DNA of 64,000 nt from Peribacillus sp. ACCC06369 (lineage in GTDB: Bacteria; Bacillota; Bacilli; Bacillales; DSM-1321): positions 3,844,001 to 3,908,000 of the forward strand of contig NZ_JAUCEN010000002.1 of the NCBI RefSeq assembly GCF_030348945.1, written 5' to 3'. The notes below the pieces were generated by a model. The model was not told the origin of the DNA. It ran no database searches and was given only the letters and a program-made list of their open reading frames with translations. The stretch's first letter is position 1. Each line of letters begins with the position of its first letter. The position numbers were made by a program, and so were the translations under genes. Positions 63,151-64,000 of this stretch are shown here, piece by piece.

Positions 63151-64000
63151 TTATTGAAGAACTTGCATTACTGCTTTAACAGATTCAACTGATTTTGAAA
63201 GTGCCGCTTTTTCGTCTTCAGTCAATTCAAGTTCGATGATTTGTTCAATACCGTTCGCACCCAGTACAGTTGGCACTCCAAGGTAGATTCCTTCGAATCC
63301 GTATTCGCCTTCAAGATAAGCGATGGATGGAAGAACGCGACGTTGGTCTTTAAGGATCGCTTCAGCCATTTCCACTAGAGACGCAGCTGGTGCATAATAT
63401 GCGCTTCCGTTCCCAAGAAGGTTTACGATCTCTCCGCCGCCAGTACGAGTACGAGCCACGATTGCTTCTAAACGATCTTGAGGGATCAATGTTTCCAAAG
63501 GAATTCCGCCAGCATAAGAGTAACGTACAAGAGGAACCATATCGTCACCGTGTCCGCCAAGTACGAAGCCAGTTACATCTTTGACGGATAAGTTTAATTC
63601 TTGAGCTACGAAAGTACGGAATCGAGCTGTATCAAGAACACCTGATTGTCCTATTACGCGTTCTTTAGGGAAACCTGATTCTTTATAAACAGTATAAGTC
63701 ATTGCATCAACTGGGTTGGTCAATACGATGATTGTCGTGTTCGGGGAATATTTAACCACTTCTTTAGTTACTGATTTCATAACTTTTTGGTTAGTTTGCA
63801 CTAAGTCGTCACGGCTCATGCCAGGTTTGCGAGCAATACCGGCAGTGATGATCACTACGTCGGAGTCAGCTGTATCCGTATAGTCGGATGTACCGATGAT
63901 TTTAGCATCAAAACCTAGAACCGGGCCTGCTTCCGCCATATCAAGAGCTTTGCCTTTTGTAGGGTTTTCAGTTTGTGGAATATCAACTAAAACGATATCA
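63151..64000 (-). CDS. mdh: Malate dehydrogenase (N-terminus outside the window)
   Basis: 282 residues are visible, running off the right edge; about 30 N-terminal residues with the first nucleotide-binding turn are missing. Reading at the edge begins [20 protein letters not shown]. Catalytic His in [12 protein letters not shown], substrate Arg in [13 protein letters not shown], and NPVDAMTY mark the LDH-like malate dehydrogenase of Bacillus. Oxidises malate to oxaloacetate with NAD in the TCA cycle. Upstream of phoPR. Confidence 0.96.
   Translation of the reverse strand, partial: DIVLVDIPQTENPTKGKALDMAEAGPVLGFDAKIIGTSDYTDTADSDVVIITAGIARKPGMSRDDLVQTNQKVMKSVTKEVVKYSPNTTIIVLTNPVDAMTYTVYKESGFPKERVIGQSGVLDTARFRTFVAQELNLSVKDVTGFVLGGHGDDMVPLVRYSYAGGIPLETLIPQDRLEAIVARTRTGGGEIVNLLGNGSAYYAPAASLVEMAEAILKDQRRVLPSIAYLEGEYGFEGIYLGVPTVLGANGIEQIIELELTEDEKAALSKSVESVKAVMQVLQ

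Overview
The window is a stretch of chromosome from a Bacillaceae bacterium, most likely a Peribacillus/Bacillus simplex-type species. Gene content and order follow the Bacillus subtilis segment from mdh to sdhC: mdh, phoPR, polA-mutM-ytaF-coaE, gapB, speD, nrdR-dnaB-dnaI, ytxC, thrS, infC-rpmI-rplT, ysdA, ysdB, ysdC, sspI, ysgA, pheST, rnhC, zapA-cvpA-polX-mutS2-yshE, lcfA, fadR-fadB-etfBA, trxA, uvrC, lysC, yslB, sdhCAB. Gram-positive AGGAGG ribosome sites, TTG/GTG starts, T-boxes, a lysine riboswitch, an L20 leader, sigma-B and sigma-W type promoters and a spore protein (SspI) all agree. No tRNA, rRNA, CRISPR, IS element or prophage is visible. The species name is an inference.

Layout. 1-4.5 kb: the first codons of a hot-dog thioesterase (ysmA), succinate dehydrogenase sdhCAB, yslB. 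4.5-8.3 kb: lysC with its lysine riboswitch, uvrC, trxA. 8.5-13.9 kb: a fatty-acid beta-oxidation block (etfA, etfB, fadB, fadR, lcfA). FadR-type operators lie at fadR and, unexpectedly, in front of ysmA. 14-20 kb: two very short ORFs, yshE, mutS2, polX, cvpA, zapA. 20-26.7 kb: rnhC, a 31-unit tandem array of 21-bp repeats, pheST with a T-box, an rRNA methyltransferase and sspI. 26.7-29.4 kb: three paralogous general-stress genes, each behind its own sigma-B-like promoter. 29.6-39.4 kb: a glycolate/lactate block (glcDF, a CdaR-type regulator, a lactate permease, lutR, lutABC) with paired LutR-like operators. 39.4-47.2 kb: ysdC, a dUTPase, ysdB (sigma-W promoter), small membrane proteins, the translation genes infC-rpmI-rplT and thrS. 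47.2-54.5 kb: ytxC, replication-initiation genes dnaI/dnaB, nrdR, speD, gapB, coaE and ytaF. 54.6-64 kb: mutM, polA, hflKC (with a sigma-W-like promoter), phoPR and most of mdh.

How the genes fit together. Central carbon and electron flow dominates: Sdh and Mdh (TCA), GapB (gluconeogenesis), EtfAB/FadB/LcfA (fatty acids), LutABC (lactate) and GlcDF (glycolate). These catabolic genes carry candidate CcpA, FadR and LutR sites. A second theme is genome maintenance: UvrC, MutS2, PolX, PolA, MutM, RNase HIII, DnaB/DnaI. A third is envelope and general stress: the sigma-B trio, YsdB and HflKC. The most unusual feature is the 21-bp minisatellite between the converging rnhC and pheT terminators. It keeps a heptapeptide reading frame open on both strands yet shows no ribosome site. 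Other notable observations are the sigma-W-type promoter of hflKC, the FadR box at ysmA, the three sigma-B promoters with identical 13-bp spacing, a possible ribosome-site-sequestering leader in front of speD, and a 27-residue membrane peptide gene downstream of yshE. All calls come from reading the sequence; no database search was run.
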